Shown here: one piece after another, positions 20,203-30,183 of the stretch
Layout of the letters: each line of letters starts with the position of its first letter
Numbering within the stretch: position 1 is the first letter of the stretch
Assembly (NCBI GenBank): GCA_031276295.1
Contig: JAISNI010000072.1
Span: 1-64,000 of the forward strand
Direction: 5' to 3'
DNA: 64,000 bases
Source of the DNA: Treponema sp.
GTDB taxonomy: Bacteria > Spirochaetota > Spirochaetia > Treponematales > Breznakiellaceae
Program-made: the position numbers and the translations under genes
Notes under the pieces: model-generated
Told to the model about the DNA's origin: nothing
The model's database searches: none
The model's input: only the letters and a program-made list of their open reading frames with translations

Positions 20203-21180
20203 ATGAGAGAGATGACGGAGATCCGTTTGGGAGAATCCATTGTCGGTTTAAAAGATAATATCGTAAAGACAAATATTCTTCCCAGAACCTCAGCGGAATT
20301 GGACAGGGATATTAATTTACAAGGGAATGTGCTTGTGGAGGGGGCTGTTTACGCACGTAACCTCATTATCGATTCAGGCCCCGCCGAATTTAACGGGGCG
20401 GTTTATGCGCATAATGAACTCCATATAAAGAACGATTCCCGTGATACGGTTTTCTTTAAAAAGGCCGTTGCCACAAATGACAGTATCGTCTCGCTTTTGA
20501 TTTCGGGCAGATGTATATACGGCGCCGATGTAAACGGGAACAGCGTTAAGCTCAAGAATTGTTTTGTATGCGGAAGTATTTTTGCCGATGAAATACAACT
20601 GGAAAATTCCGTTGTTTTAGGCGGCTGTTTTGCCTCAAAAAAAATCTCGTTTCAGAACATCATTACCGGTACTTTTAACGCGCCTGAAGTGAGCGCCGGA
20701 GGGGTCAACTACCTTCTGTACCCGACAGCCTTTTCCGTTGAACCTATAGCCCTGCTTCCCGGGACCGAGTTTTACAATATTACCCTTGCGGACCTTGGTT
20801 CACTCTATAAAAATGAAAAGGCCCGCCAATGCACGGGAAAGATCCGTCTTGATATGCAGGCCGATTCGCAACGGACGGTTCTTGTTGATGATTCGGATAC
20901 CAAGATGCTCTTACACAGTTATTCGGTTGCCTCAAGGATACTCGTAAGCGATCTTTTAAATCTGGACAGTCTTGAGAATCATTTTCTTATTATCTCCGCA
21001 AGCCTCGGTTCCCAAATTCTAAAAACTTATTCACTGCCGAGGGAAGACGGGGGAAAGAGTGAGGACCTGACGATTCCGAACATTGTGAATTTCTTCTTCA
21101 AAATACTGAGCGGTGTTGTTACCATCGAGGAAATTTCCGGCTCTATCCCCTTTGATGAATTAAAGAAAAAATACGCATGA
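20203..21180 (+). CDS. bactofilin-like/polymer-forming beta-helix protein
   Basis: Repetitive short beta-rich pattern LQGNVLVEGAVYARNLIIDSGPAEFNGAVYAHNELHIKNDS...CFVCGSIFADEIQLENSVVLGGCFASKKISF. Confidence 0.6.
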   Translation: MREMTEIRLGESIVGLKDNIVKTNILPRTSAELDRDINLQGNVLVEGAVYARNLIIDSGPAEFNGAVYAHNELHIKNDSRDTVFFKKAVATNDSIVSLLISGRCIYGADVNGNSVKLKNCFVCGSIFADEIQLENSVVLGGCFASKKISFQNIITGTFNAPEVSAGGVNYLLYPTAFSVEPIALLPGTEFYNITLADLGSLYKNEKARQCTGKIRLDMQADSQRTVLVDDSDTKMLLHSYSVASRILVSDLLNLDSLENHFLIISASLGSQILKTYSLPREDGGKSEDLTIPNIVNFFFKILSGVVTIEEISGSIPFDELKKKYA

Positions 21181-21263
21181 AGCAACGGATGGTATAAAGA
21201 AAGGTTCAATTTTTACGTTCCTTATAAAATTGGATTTTCACAGCCTGTAGGCGGGAAAATCCA

Positions 21264-22874
21264 ATGCAGGCGCCGATTATGGATGATGATGAAGGATTTG
21301 AAATTGCGGTTGTTGATGATGAGGAATGGGTCCGCCGGGGACTTATCAGCAAGTTGTCTAAAAGCGGATTGCCGATAAGGAATATCAAAGAGTTTGCCGA
21401 TGGCGGACCGGTTCTGGCGTATATCAAAGCGGGCGGCCGCCCGGACATTATGATCTGCGATATCCGTATGCCCGGTCTGGACGGCTTGCAGCTTGCGTCC
21501 TTGGTACGGGAATGGCTGAGGGATCTGAGGGTTATCATCAGCAGCGGATACGGCGAATTTGAATATGCAAAACGGGCTATTCAGGCCGGGGTAAGCGAAT
21601 ATCTTTTAAAACCCATTGACAACGTTGAGCTCTTTACGGCGATCAGGGCCTGTATGGAAGCTATCTCCCTGTCACGGCGGAATGTTGAACATCTGGCACG
21701 GCTCCAGAGGATAGAGCGGGAAGATAGGGCCCGGCGTTCCCTGTGTGCCGGGGACCTGCGGGATATTTTTCCGGCCTACGGCAGGGACGCGGACGGTAAA
21801 GACGCCGGCGGCGCAACCCAATTTATCTGCGGTTATTTCAGAGTTCCCCGCATCAGGGAAGCCGTTTTTTATGACCTTGTAAGCAAGATGGAAGTGAAAT
21901 TTCTGGCGCCTCAAGGAGTGGATAATTCGGTACTCTATTCCTGCACTTCCGACGAGTATGTACTCCTCTTTCTCGCCGTCCAGCCGCTTGAAGCTATCAG
22001 AACCTTTGCCGAAGCCCTGGCGGTGCGGGTACGGGATATGGTTCCCCCGGATGTTTCCCCTTGTCCGGGGATTCTTCCCGACACCCCGGCGGCCGCGGGT
22101 TTAAGCGGCCTTCGGGGAAGCGCCGATGCGGCCGTGGTGGATGCCCGGGAATTGATGAAGTACCGGATACTTATGGATAAACCGGCCCTGATAAGCGCCG
22201 GGGATATAGCTGATTATACGGAAACCTATACCATTCCGGAGCATCATATATCCGCCCTGCGACGTGCCCTGGAAGGAGGGAATGAGAAAACCCTGAACGC
22301 CATTTTAGGAACCATTGAAGCGGAAATCGCCGCCCTCAAGCTATCCTACCGGCGGCTGGAACATGCCTCTTTGCAGTTGTTCCTGCCCGTAAATGAATAC
22401 CGGCCTGCCGCCGAGGGAACCGCCCTGTTTATGGACCCCTATAAATTCGGCAGTCTCAAAACCTTCTTTGCCTTTGTACGGGAACTCTACCGGGGATGCG
22501 CCGAAAGATACGGCGGAACAGCCCCGGACACAAAACCTGCCTTGACAGGCAAGGCCGCGGTCATCAGGGACATTGCTTCCAGTATTGATACCCACTTTAA
22601 TGAATATTTAACCTTGGATCTATTCGCGGCGGATTACGGCATCAATTCCAGTTATTTAAGCCTCCTTTTTAAAGAGGTAATGGGTATAAACTTTCAGGAC
22701 TATCTTACCCATGTACGGATACGGAACGCCAAGGAATTTCTTGCCTCCGGCCGTTTTAAAGTTAGCGAGGTGGCGGAAAAAACCGGCTATACCAACCGTT
22801 TCTATTTTTCCAAGGCTTTTAAGAAAATAGAAGGGCTGAGCCCCAGCGAATTTATGGGTATGGCCCCCAAGTGA
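21264..22874 (+). CDS. response regulator with AraC-type HTH output (YesN-like)
   Basis: Receiver domain (AVVDDEEWVRRGL, MICDIRMPGLDGL, EYLLKPID) and C-terminal AraC HTH (NSSYLSLLFKEVMGINFQDYLTHVRIRNAKEFLASGRFKVSEVAEKTGYTNRFYFSKAFKKIEGLSPSEF). Confidence 0.95.
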   Translation: MQAPIMDDDEGFEIAVVDDEEWVRRGLISKLSKSGLPIRNIKEFADGGPVLAYIKAGGRPDIMICDIRMPGLDGLQLASLVREWLRDLRVIISSGYGEFEYAKRAIQAGVSEYLLKPIDNVELFTAIRACMEAISLSRRNVEHLARLQRIEREDRARRSLCAGDLRDIFPAYGRDADGKDAGGATQFICGYFRVPRIREAVFYDLVSKMEVKFLAPQGVDNSVLYSCTSDEYVLLFLAVQPLEAIRTFAEALAVRVRDMVPPDVSPCPGILPDTPAAAGLSGLRGSADAAVVDARELMKYRILMDKPALISAGDIADYTETYTIPEHHISALRRALEGGNEKTLNAILGTIEAEIAALKLSYRRLEHASLQLFLPVNEYRPAAEGTALFMDPYKFGSLKTFFAFVRELYRGCAERYGGTAPDTKPALTGKAAVIRDIASSIDTHFNEYLTLDLFAADYGINSSYLSLLFKEVMGINFQDYLTHVRIRNAKEFLASGRFKVSEVAEKTGYTNRFYFSKAFKKIEGLSPSEFMGMAPK

Positions 22875-24235
22875 TCCCCCTTCAAACCGGAAGAGCGGCT
22901 CAACAAGGATGTTCCGCTTATTTCCGTGAATCATTCAAACCCCGGACGCGGGGGTTAGAGGCATCCTTTTTTCTGATCTCCGTCCTTATTGTGAATACCT
23001 GTTCGGTCTATACCGATGTGTCCGTAAAATCCATTTCTGAAACCGGGTATACCCTCAAAATAGTTACCCCTTCGGCGCAGAGTGTAAAGGCGATCTATGA
23101 AATTGCCGGACTTTTTTCCCGGAACTATCCGGTTGCGGCTATGGAAGTTTCGGTTGTTTCCGGAGGCATACCGATCAATACCTTTTTAGCCTCAAAATTT
23201 GCCGTGGGGGACGTACCGGATATCCTTATCTATCAGGCGGGGAGCAGCATCGAACTTTTTGCGCAGGGAGGCCACCTGCTGAATCTCTCCGATTCCGGTT
23301 TTGAAGGCCGGTTTTCTCCAGAAGCCGAAGCGATATGCCGTTACGGGGGCCGCATCTATGCCCTGCCCCTGGATATTACCATATCAGGACTTTTTGTCCA
23401 GATGAGCGTTTTATGGCAAGGGGCGGTACGAAACAGCGTTGTCCGAATCATCCCCAAAACTTTTGACGAATTTATCATATCCTGCGCGCAGCTCCGCAGG
23501 GCGGGGATTAACTACCCGGTGGTCATAGGCGCATCGGGGGATATCGGAGCCGTCGTCTTTTTATATCAATATATGCACCAGTATCTCTATGCTGAAAATC
23601 CCCGTATCTACGAAGACATACTCAGGGGAAAGCGAAAATGGACGGATCGGGAATTCCAGGAAATGTACCGGGCCTATGGACAGATACGGGAATATGTGAA
23701 CCCTGACGCGACCCGTATCGGCGAGGTGGAAGCGATGCGGCGTTTTGCCGGAGGGGAGGCCGCCTATTATATCGGTCAGAGCAGGGATATTGCCGCCATC
23801 AGACGCTTTAAACAGACCCTGGATATGGTCATGGTAACGCCTCCCTGGGGTAACGAATCCCAGGGGGTTCCCCTTGTCGGGGTGGACACGGTGGTTTCTA
23901 TTTCCGCCGATACCTGGTATCCTGATGAGGCAAAGGCATTTCTCCGGGAATTAACCTCCGTATACGGGGCGGATATCTACTCCCAGGCGGCAGGTTCCGT
24001 CTCCGCGACCGCCGGTTCTTCCATGTGGTACGATTTCTGCCTGGGCCCCCGAAGCGAGATGTTCAGGATAAGAGGCTTAACCCAATTTATGTCCCGTGAA
24101 TGGCTTCCGGGTTTTGAAGAAACATTCAAGCGGCTGAACCGTGAATGGTTTACCGGGCGGCCCGCGGATTCCCTGTTGGAAGAACTGGAAAGCCTTCACC
24201 GGAGTATGATAGCGGTAAAAACCGGCGGTATCTGA
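22871..24235 (+). CDS. extracellular solute-binding protein (sugar family 1 type)
   Basis: GGIPINTFLASKFAVGDVPDILIYQAGSSIELFAQGGHLLNLSD...LPLDITISGLFVQMSVL; 4-bp overlap with the regulator. Confidence 0.85.
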   Translation: MIPLQTGRAAQQGCSAYFRESFKPRTRGLEASFFLISVLIVNTCSVYTDVSVKSISETGYTLKIVTPSAQSVKAIYEIAGLFSRNYPVAAMEVSVVSGGIPINTFLASKFAVGDVPDILIYQAGSSIELFAQGGHLLNLSDSGFEGRFSPEAEAICRYGGRIYALPLDITISGLFVQMSVLWQGAVRNSVVRIIPKTFDEFIISCAQLRRAGINYPVVIGASGDIGAVVFLYQYMHQYLYAENPRIYEDILRGKRKWTDREFQEMYRAYGQIREYVNPDATRIGEVEAMRRFAGGEAAYYIGQSRDIAAIRRFKQTLDMVMVTPPWGNESQGVPLVGVDTVVSISADTWYPDEAKAFLRELTSVYGADIYSQAAGSVSATAGSSMWYDFCLGPRSEMFRIRGLTQFMSREWLPGFEETFKRLNREWFTGRPADSLLEELESLHRSMIAVKTGGI

Positions 24236-24296
24236 TGGGGATTTTCCGGTTTTTATACGGTTCCTGCCGAAAAGTCTTACTACCAAGATCATCCTT

Positions 24297-26072
24297 TTGG
24301 TGTTTCTCCTGGTTTCTTTAAGCACAAGCCTGGGAGCACTGCTCTTTTATACCCGGTCGGTTAATCTTATCCGCGCTCAGTCTGAAATGTATGCCCGTAA
24401 CCTCTGTTTCAACCTCAGCCGGGACATGGATAACTATATCGGGGAGATGGAACGGATATGCCGTATCATCCTGGGGAACCCGGAGATTCAAAATATCCTG
24501 GAACGGCGCCGAAGCGCAGGTTACAGCGACTATCAGTACCTGATGGATCAGAGAATAGCCCAAAATCTTACCCTGAGTTTTACCTCCGTCAGAGATTCCT
24601 TTGTCATCCAGCTCTTTGATGAAAAGGGGTTCGGCATTTACACCAATTCCAAACATTTTATGTCCTATCAGCAAACGCTTTTTGAAAATCCCTGGACCTT
24701 TGCCCGGAAAAACGATATCGATGCCCGGCGCCTTTTTATTGTTCCCGCGCTGTATTCCGGGCTCACTCTTTTTTCCCGGCGCCCCGCCTTTTATGTCATA
24801 CGGCCGGTAAAACGGGTGCGGGACAACCAGATTCTCGGGTATATGACGGTAACGGCGGACAACCAATTACTCCTCGATATTTTACGGCGTTATGCCCCGC
24901 CCCTGGAGGATGCGGAACTGCGGGTACTTTCCCAGGAAAATGCGGTACTCCTTTCCCTCAAGACAAGCGAAATCGGTCTTGACGGCCGGGCCGGCGGCGG
25001 GATAACGGTTTCCCATACCTCGAATTTCAGTTTTTGGCGTACTGAAATCAGAACCGGACGGCTCTACGGGCAGAAGGAGATGGCGGAAACCGGCCTTTTC
25101 GCGGTATGTATCATCGGATTAACCGCGGCAGCCTCCCTGCTTTTCGCCTGGCTGTTTACGGTATACCTTATGCGTCCGGTACAACGCCTTACCGAAGGTA
25201 TGATCCGGGTGGGAAAGGGGGATTTTAACGTCAGTCTTAACGAAGATACCGTTGACCGGGACCTGCACCGGATATTCCTGGGCTTTAACACTATGGTAAT
25301 CGAGATACAAACCCTCGTCAGGACGGTACAGGAAGAAAAGCTCCTGGTAAAATCCGCCCAATTGGAAGCCCTCCGCTACCAGATAAACCCGCATTTTTTA
25401 TACAACACCTTCCAGACTATGGATGCCATTGGGGAAATCCGCGAAGTGGAGGAGGTGCAGATTATCGCCCGTTCCCTGGGGAAATTGTTCCGGTACAATA
25501 CCCAGGGTGCTTCCGAGGTTTACCTGTACGAGGAAATTGAGCAAATGGATAACTATTTCAGTGTGGAGAAGATCCGCTTTGGGGATAAGATCGCCTGGGA
25601 ATTCCTGGTTCCTCCGGAAACCCGTGAATGCCGCGTACTGAAATTCATTCTCCAGCCCCTCATCGAGAACGCGGTTGTCCACGGTTTTCGTTCGATAACC
25701 CGCAAAGGGTTTGTCCGTATATCGGTAGAACTGAAAGGGCCCGATCTGGAAATCGCCGTGGAGGACAACGGAACGGGCATGGAGGATGATACCTACGAGG
25801 CGGTAAACACCATTCTCTCCGATTCCGCGGGGGATGGATGGCCTCCCGCGCCGGAAGGTTTTTTGGGTATCCTTAACGTCCACCGGCGGCTCGTCAACTA
25901 TTACGGGACCCGCTACGGCCTCCGCTATGAACGCAACCGGGACGGCCCGGGGCTTACCGCCTTGCTGCTGCTTCCGGCGGTTTTCCGCTCCGTTCCGGCC
26001 AAGGCCGCTAATCGAAACGAATCCGGGGATCGACAAGGGCTAAAAGAATATCCGAGAGCAGCGTCCCGATAA
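24297..26072 (+). CDS. YesM/LytS-type sensor histidine kinase
   Basis: HAMP-like region then QLEALRYQINPHFLYNTFQTMDAIGEI and LQPLIENAVVHGF; start ambiguous (TTG at 24297, no in-frame ATG at the expected N-terminus). Confidence 0.92.
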   Translation: MVFLLVSLSTSLGALLFYTRSVNLIRAQSEMYARNLCFNLSRDMDNYIGEMERICRIILGNPEIQNILERRRSAGYSDYQYLMDQRIAQNLTLSFTSVRDSFVIQLFDEKGFGIYTNSKHFMSYQQTLFENPWTFARKNDIDARRLFIVPALYSGLTLFSRRPAFYVIRPVKRVRDNQILGYMTVTADNQLLLDILRRYAPPLEDAELRVLSQENAVLLSLKTSEIGLDGRAGGGITVSHTSNFSFWRTEIRTGRLYGQKEMAETGLFAVCIIGLTAAASLLFAWLFTVYLMRPVQRLTEGMIRVGKGDFNVSLNEDTVDRDLHRIFLGFNTMVIEIQTLVRTVQEEKLLVKSAQLEALRYQINPHFLYNTFQTMDAIGEIREVEEVQIIARSLGKLFRYNTQGASEVYLYEEIEQMDNYFSVEKIRFGDKIAWEFLVPPETRECRVLKFILQPLIENAVVHGFRSITRKGFVRISVELKGPDLEIAVEDNGTGMEDDTYEAVNTILSDSAGDGWPPAPEGFLGILNVHRRLVNYYGTRYGLRYERNRDGPGLTALLLLPAVFRSVPAKAANRNESGDRQGLKEYPRAASR

Positions 26073-26994
26073 CCGTCAGGGTGCTTAACATCAGGATAAA
26101 GCTCCCCGCCAGGTACATATCCTGGGACTGCAATGCCCTCAGGAGCAGGGGGCCTGTGGTAGGCAAGTTGAGGACGATGGAAACCACCGTGGACCCCGAC
26201 ACCAGGGTCGGCAACACCCATCCTACGGTACTGATGAAGGGGTTGAGGGCTACCCGTACCGGGTATTTGATGAGGAGCTTATTCTCACTTAAACCTTTTG
26301 CCCGGGCGGTTACCACGTAGGGCTTTTTCAGTTCATCCAGCAGATTGGCCCGCATGGTTCTGATAAGGTTTGCGGTCCCCGCCAGCCCCAGGACTATCAT
26401 AGGGATCCAGATATGCTGCAAAAGGTCGATGAATTTCCCCCAGGTCCAAGGGGCCTCGGTATATTTTGGGGAAAAAAGCCCTCCCACGCTGAGGCCGAAT
26501 TGGGAGAAGGCAATATACATGAGGGTAAGGGCAAAGAGAAAATTCGGTATCGCCAATCCGATAAAACCCAGGAAGGTAAAGACATAATCCCCCGCGGAAT
26601 ACTTCTTTACCGCGGAATAGATGCCGATGGGGAAAGCCAGAATCCAGATGAAGATAAGGGTAATAAAGGAGAGGGCAAAGGTGAGCCCCAGCCTGCCCCA
26701 GATCATTTCCGTTACCGGACGGTTCCATTCAAAGGATTGGCCGAAATCACCCCTGAATAGAATGCCGCTGACCCATTTCCAGTACTGGATAGCGATGGGC
26801 TGATCCAGACCGTACCGCGCCTTGAGGGCCTCTATCGTGGACACGTCAATGGTTTCTCCCTGCTCCATCATCCCCGCAAGTTTAGAGGTAAGAAAATCTC
26901 CGGGCGGCAGTTGAATGATAAAGAAGGTTAAAAAAGAAATCCCTATTATCGTGGGGATCATGTAAAGAATCCGTTTAACAATGTACTTTATCAT
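26008..26994 (-). CDS. Opp/Dpp-type ABC transporter permease (OppB-like)
   Basis: [34 protein letters not shown]...; EAA-like loop VVTARAKGLSENKLLIKYPVRVALNPFIS. Confidence 0.95.
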   Translation of the reverse strand: MIKYIVKRILYMIPTIIGISFLTFFIIQLPPGDFLTSKLAGMMEQGETIDVSTIEALKARYGLDQPIAIQYWKWVSGILFRGDFGQSFEWNRPVTEMIWGRLGLTFALSFITLIFIWILAFPIGIYSAVKKYSAGDYVFTFLGFIGLAIPNFLFALTLMYIAFSQFGLSVGGLFSPKYTEAPWTWGKFIDLLQHIWIPMIVLGLAGTANLIRTMRANLLDELKKPYVVTARAKGLSENKLLIKYPVRVALNPFISTVGWVLPTLVSGSTVVSIVLNLPTTGPLLLRALQSQDMYLAGSFILMLSTLTVIGTLLSDILLALVDPRIRFD

Positions 26995-28025
26995 ACTTCG
27001 ACTCCTTTGAGTTTAAGCGTTTCGGCAAAATGGCAGGCGCACAGATGACCGCCTCCCAAATCACGGATAACGGGAACCTCGGTACGGCAGCGATCCTGAA
27101 CGTATGTACACCGGGGATGGAAGAGACAACCCGGAGGCGGTTTAGCGGGGTCCGCCACTTCCCCTTCAAGCCGGATCCGCTCGGTACGATGCCGCAGCCG
27201 GGGGTCCGGTTTGGGTACCGCCGACATCAGGGCCTCCGTATAGGGATGCTGAGGGTTAAAGTAAAGCTCACGGGTATCCGCCAATTCCATAAGACGGCCC
27301 ACGTACATAACCGCCACCCGGTTGCAGACATATTGGACCACGCTGAGATTATGGGCGACAAAGAGGTAGGTAAGGGAAAAATCCTTCTGTATATCCTGGA
27401 GCAGGTTCAGGGTTTGGGCCTGGACCGACACGTCCAGGGCGGAAACCGCTTCATCGGCCACCACGAGCCGGGGGTTCAGGGCCAGCGCCCGGGCGATGCC
27501 GATACGCTGCCGTTCCCCGCCGGAAAAGGCGTGGGGGTAACGGCGGAGGTATTCGGGTCTCAGTCCCACCCGGCGGAGGAGGGCCGTTACCCGGTCTTCC
27601 AGTTCGGAACCCGAGGCGATTTTATTCACCAGCAGGGGTTCCCCGATTATGTCCAGAATGGTCAGCCGGGGGTTGAGGGAGGACTGGGGGTCCTGGAAGA
27701 TCATCCGTATCTCCCGGCGGAAGGGTTTGAGGTCCCGGTCGGGAATGGCCGCAAGATCGGTAGCGGTTCCGTTTTCAGCCCGATAGATGATACTGCCCGC
27801 GGTGGGCCGGTATACCCGGAGCACACAGCGCCCCAGGGTGGTTTTTCCGCACCCCGATTCCCCCACAAGACCCAGGGTTTCCCCCTCATAGAGGGAAAAA
27901 CTGACATCATCCACCGCTTTAACGCTGCCTATCTGACGGCTAAAAAACCCTTTGGTGATGGGAAAGTGCATCTTGACCGAACGGATATCAAGAATGGTTT
28001 TTCCCCTGGCTTCAGACTCGCTCAT
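26991..28025 (-). CDS. Opp-type ABC transporter ATP-binding protein (OppF-like)
   Basis: Walker [13 protein letters not shown], signature [15 protein letters not shown], Walker [16 protein letters not shown]-terminal oligopeptide signature. Confidence 0.95.
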   Translation of the reverse strand: MSESEARGKTILDIRSVKMHFPITKGFFSRQIGSVKAVDDVSFSLYEGETLGLVGESGCGKTTLGRCVLRVYRPTAGSIIYRAENGTATDLAAIPDRDLKPFRREIRMIFQDPQSSLNPRLTILDIIGEPLLVNKIASGSELEDRVTALLRRVGLRPEYLRRYPHAFSGGERQRIGIARALALNPRLVVADEAVSALDVSVQAQTLNLLQDIQKDFSLTYLFVAHNLSVVQYVCNRVAVMYVGRLMELADTRELYFNPQHPYTEALMSAVPKPDPRLRHRTERIRLEGEVADPAKPPPGCLFHPRCTYVQDRCRTEVPVIRDLGGGHLCACHFAETLKLKGVEV

Positions 28026-29026
28026 TTTCCCTCCTCGTATAAAAAGCAGGTAACTTCCCGTTCCGGCCCCAGTATCACCCGGGGCGGCGTTTCCGTATCA
28101 CAGCGGCCCGGCATGACACGGTCGCATCGTGGATGGAAGGGACATCCCTTCGGTCTGTTGAAGGGATGGGGGACCATACCCCTGATGGAATCCAGCCGTT
28201 CTATCCTATCGGCGCTGAGTTTCGGTATGGATTTAAGCAGGGAAACCAGGTAGGGATGTTTCGGATCATGGAAAACGGCATCTACCGGCCCCCGTTCAAC
28301 CACCTTGCCCAGGTACATGACCATAGCGTCATCGGCAATTTCCGCCACTACTCCAAGGTCATGGGTGATAAACATCACCGCCATATCGTATTCTTTTTGA
28401 ACGTCCCGAATCAGATCCAGGATATTCGCCTGGGTCGTAACATCCAGGGCGGTTGTCGGTTCATCGGCGATAAGCAAACGGGATTTACAGCTTAACGCCA
28501 TAGCGATCATAACCCGCTGCCGCATACCCCCGGAAAGCTGGAAAGGGTAGCTGTCGTACCGTTCCTCCGCCTTGGGGATGCCCACTTCCTTGAGTACCGC
28601 AACGGTCCGTTCTTTCGCATCCTCCTTGCTGAGCTTCAGGTGGAGCCGTATCGTTTCCTGTACCTGTTCCCCAATGGTATGGACCGGGGACAGGGAAGAC
28701 ATGGGTTCCTGGAATATCATGGATATCTCCGCCCCCCGCACATTCCGAATTTCAGGGCTTTTCGGGGAAAGGGCGGTTATATCCAACTCGGTCCCATCGG
28801 TTTTACGCATTTTGATGGAACCTTCCACAATCTTACCCGGAGGATCGATGAGGCGGAGTATGGACCGGGCGGTTATGGATTTTCCGCATCCCGATTCTCC
28901 AACCACACAGAGGGTTTTGCCCTTTTTAATAGCAAAACTCACGCCGTCTACGGACTTAACAACCCCTTCGTCGGTAAAGAAGTATGTTTTTAACCCCGCC
29001 ACTTCAACCAAGGTATCTTTATTCAT
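28022..29026 (-). CDS. Opp-type ABC transporter ATP-binding protein (OppD-like)
   Basis: GESGCGKSITARSIL, LSGGMRQRVMIAMAL, LLIADEPTTALDVTTQ, C-terminal GCPFHPRCDRV. Confidence 0.95.
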   Translation of the reverse strand: MNKDTLVEVAGLKTYFFTDEGVVKSVDGVSFAIKKGKTLCVVGESGCGKSITARSILRLIDPPGKIVEGSIKMRKTDGTELDITALSPKSPEIRNVRGAEISMIFQEPMSSLSPVHTIGEQVQETIRLHLKLSKEDAKERTVAVLKEVGIPKAEERYDSYPFQLSGGMRQRVMIAMALSCKSRLLIADEPTTALDVTTQANILDLIRDVQKEYDMAVMFITHDLGVVAEIADDAMVMYLGKVVERGPVDAVFHDPKHPYLVSLLKSIPKLSADRIERLDSIRGMVPHPFNRPKGCPFHPRCDRVMPGRCDTETPPRVILGPEREVTCFLYEEGK

Positions 29027-29037
29027 GGAACATCCTT

Positions 29038-30165
29038 TTACTCGTAGGGATCCGCCGCATCGCGGAGCCCGTCCCCCAGGAAATTGAGGGACAGGACGGC
29101 GATAACCACCGAAAGACCGGGGAAAAACAGAAGCCAGGGACAGGCCGCGATAGAACGGATATTCTGGGCTTCCTGGAGCAGCACCCCCCAGCTTACCACC
29201 GGCGGCCTTAAGCCTATGCCGAGGAAGCTCAGGGAGGTTTCGCTCAATATCATCCCCGGAATCGACAGCGTTACCGAGGCAATGATATGACTCACAAAGG
29301 AGGGAACCATGTGGTGCAGGATGATACGGATCTCGCCCGATCCGTCCAGCCGGGCGGCGGTAACAAAGTCCTCCGTTTTGAGGGCAAAGAATTTACCCCT
29401 GACGACCCGTGCCAGACCCGTCCACTGGATGAGGGACAAGATAAGGGTAATGGCGAAATAAACCCGCAGAGGCGGCCAGGACAGGGGAATAGCCGCCGCT
29501 AAACCCATCCAGAGGGGTATCGTCGGTATGGAGCGGAGGAATTCGGTGATACGCTGGATAAGGTTATCGATAGGCCCCCCGTAATAGCCGGATATGCCCC
29601 CCAAAAGTATCCCAAGAAAGAGGCTGATAATAACGCCGATAAGCCCTATGGACATGGAAATCCGGGTTCCGTGGATAACCCTGCTGAACAGGTCCCGTCC
29701 CAGGCTGTCGCCGCCGAAGAAATACATGGGCGTATCCGCCTCTACAGGGCTTACCAGATGCAGCCTGGTGTCAAAGACGGCCCACATTTTATAGGGTTCA
29801 CCGGGGGCAAAGAACCTGACCGGATAGACCCTGGACGTATCCTGGACGAACCGCCTCCGCAGGGATTGGGGATCGATGGTCATGGTATATCCGTAGACAA
29901 AGGGAGCCACTATTTTTTTCCCGTTTTCATCGGTCCTGAAAAAGCGCAGCCGTTGGGGAGGCATATTTTTACAATCCGCCAGATAGGATACCGCGGAATA
30001 GGGCGCAAGGAATTCCGCAAACAGGGCTATCAGATAAATGAGAATAACCACCACACCGGAGGCCATAGCAAGTTTATGTTTGCGGAACCGCCACCACATA
30101 AGTTTCCATTGACCGGCAACGTCAACCCTGGTTTCTCCGCCGCTTGTTTGTATGTCTTTTTTCAT
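29038..30165 (-). CDS. Opp-type ABC transporter permease (OppC-like)
   Basis: FFGGDSLGRDLFSRVIHGTRISMSIGL and RLDGSGEIRIILHHMVPSFVSHIIASV. Confidence 0.95.
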   Translation of the reverse strand: MKKDIQTSGGETRVDVAGQWKLMWWRFRKHKLAMASGVVVILIYLIALFAEFLAPYSAVSYLADCKNMPPQRLRFFRTDENGKKIVAPFVYGYTMTIDPQSLRRRFVQDTSRVYPVRFFAPGEPYKMWAVFDTRLHLVSPVEADTPMYFFGGDSLGRDLFSRVIHGTRISMSIGLIGVIISLFLGILLGGISGYYGGPIDNLIQRITEFLRSIPTIPLWMGLAAAIPLSWPPLRVYFAITLILSLIQWTGLARVVRGKFFALKTEDFVTAARLDGSGEIRIILHHMVPSFVSHIIASVTLSIPGMILSETSLSFLGIGLRPPVVSWGVLLQEAQNIRSIAACPWLLFFPGLSVVIAVLSLNFLGDGLRDAADPYE

Positions 30166-30183
30166 ACCTTCACCTTGGAACCT

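Noticed and set aside
27030-28253. 407-aa plus-strand ORF opposite the OppF-like gene
   Set aside because: Antisense to a clear ABC ATPase with no family features; shadow ORF.
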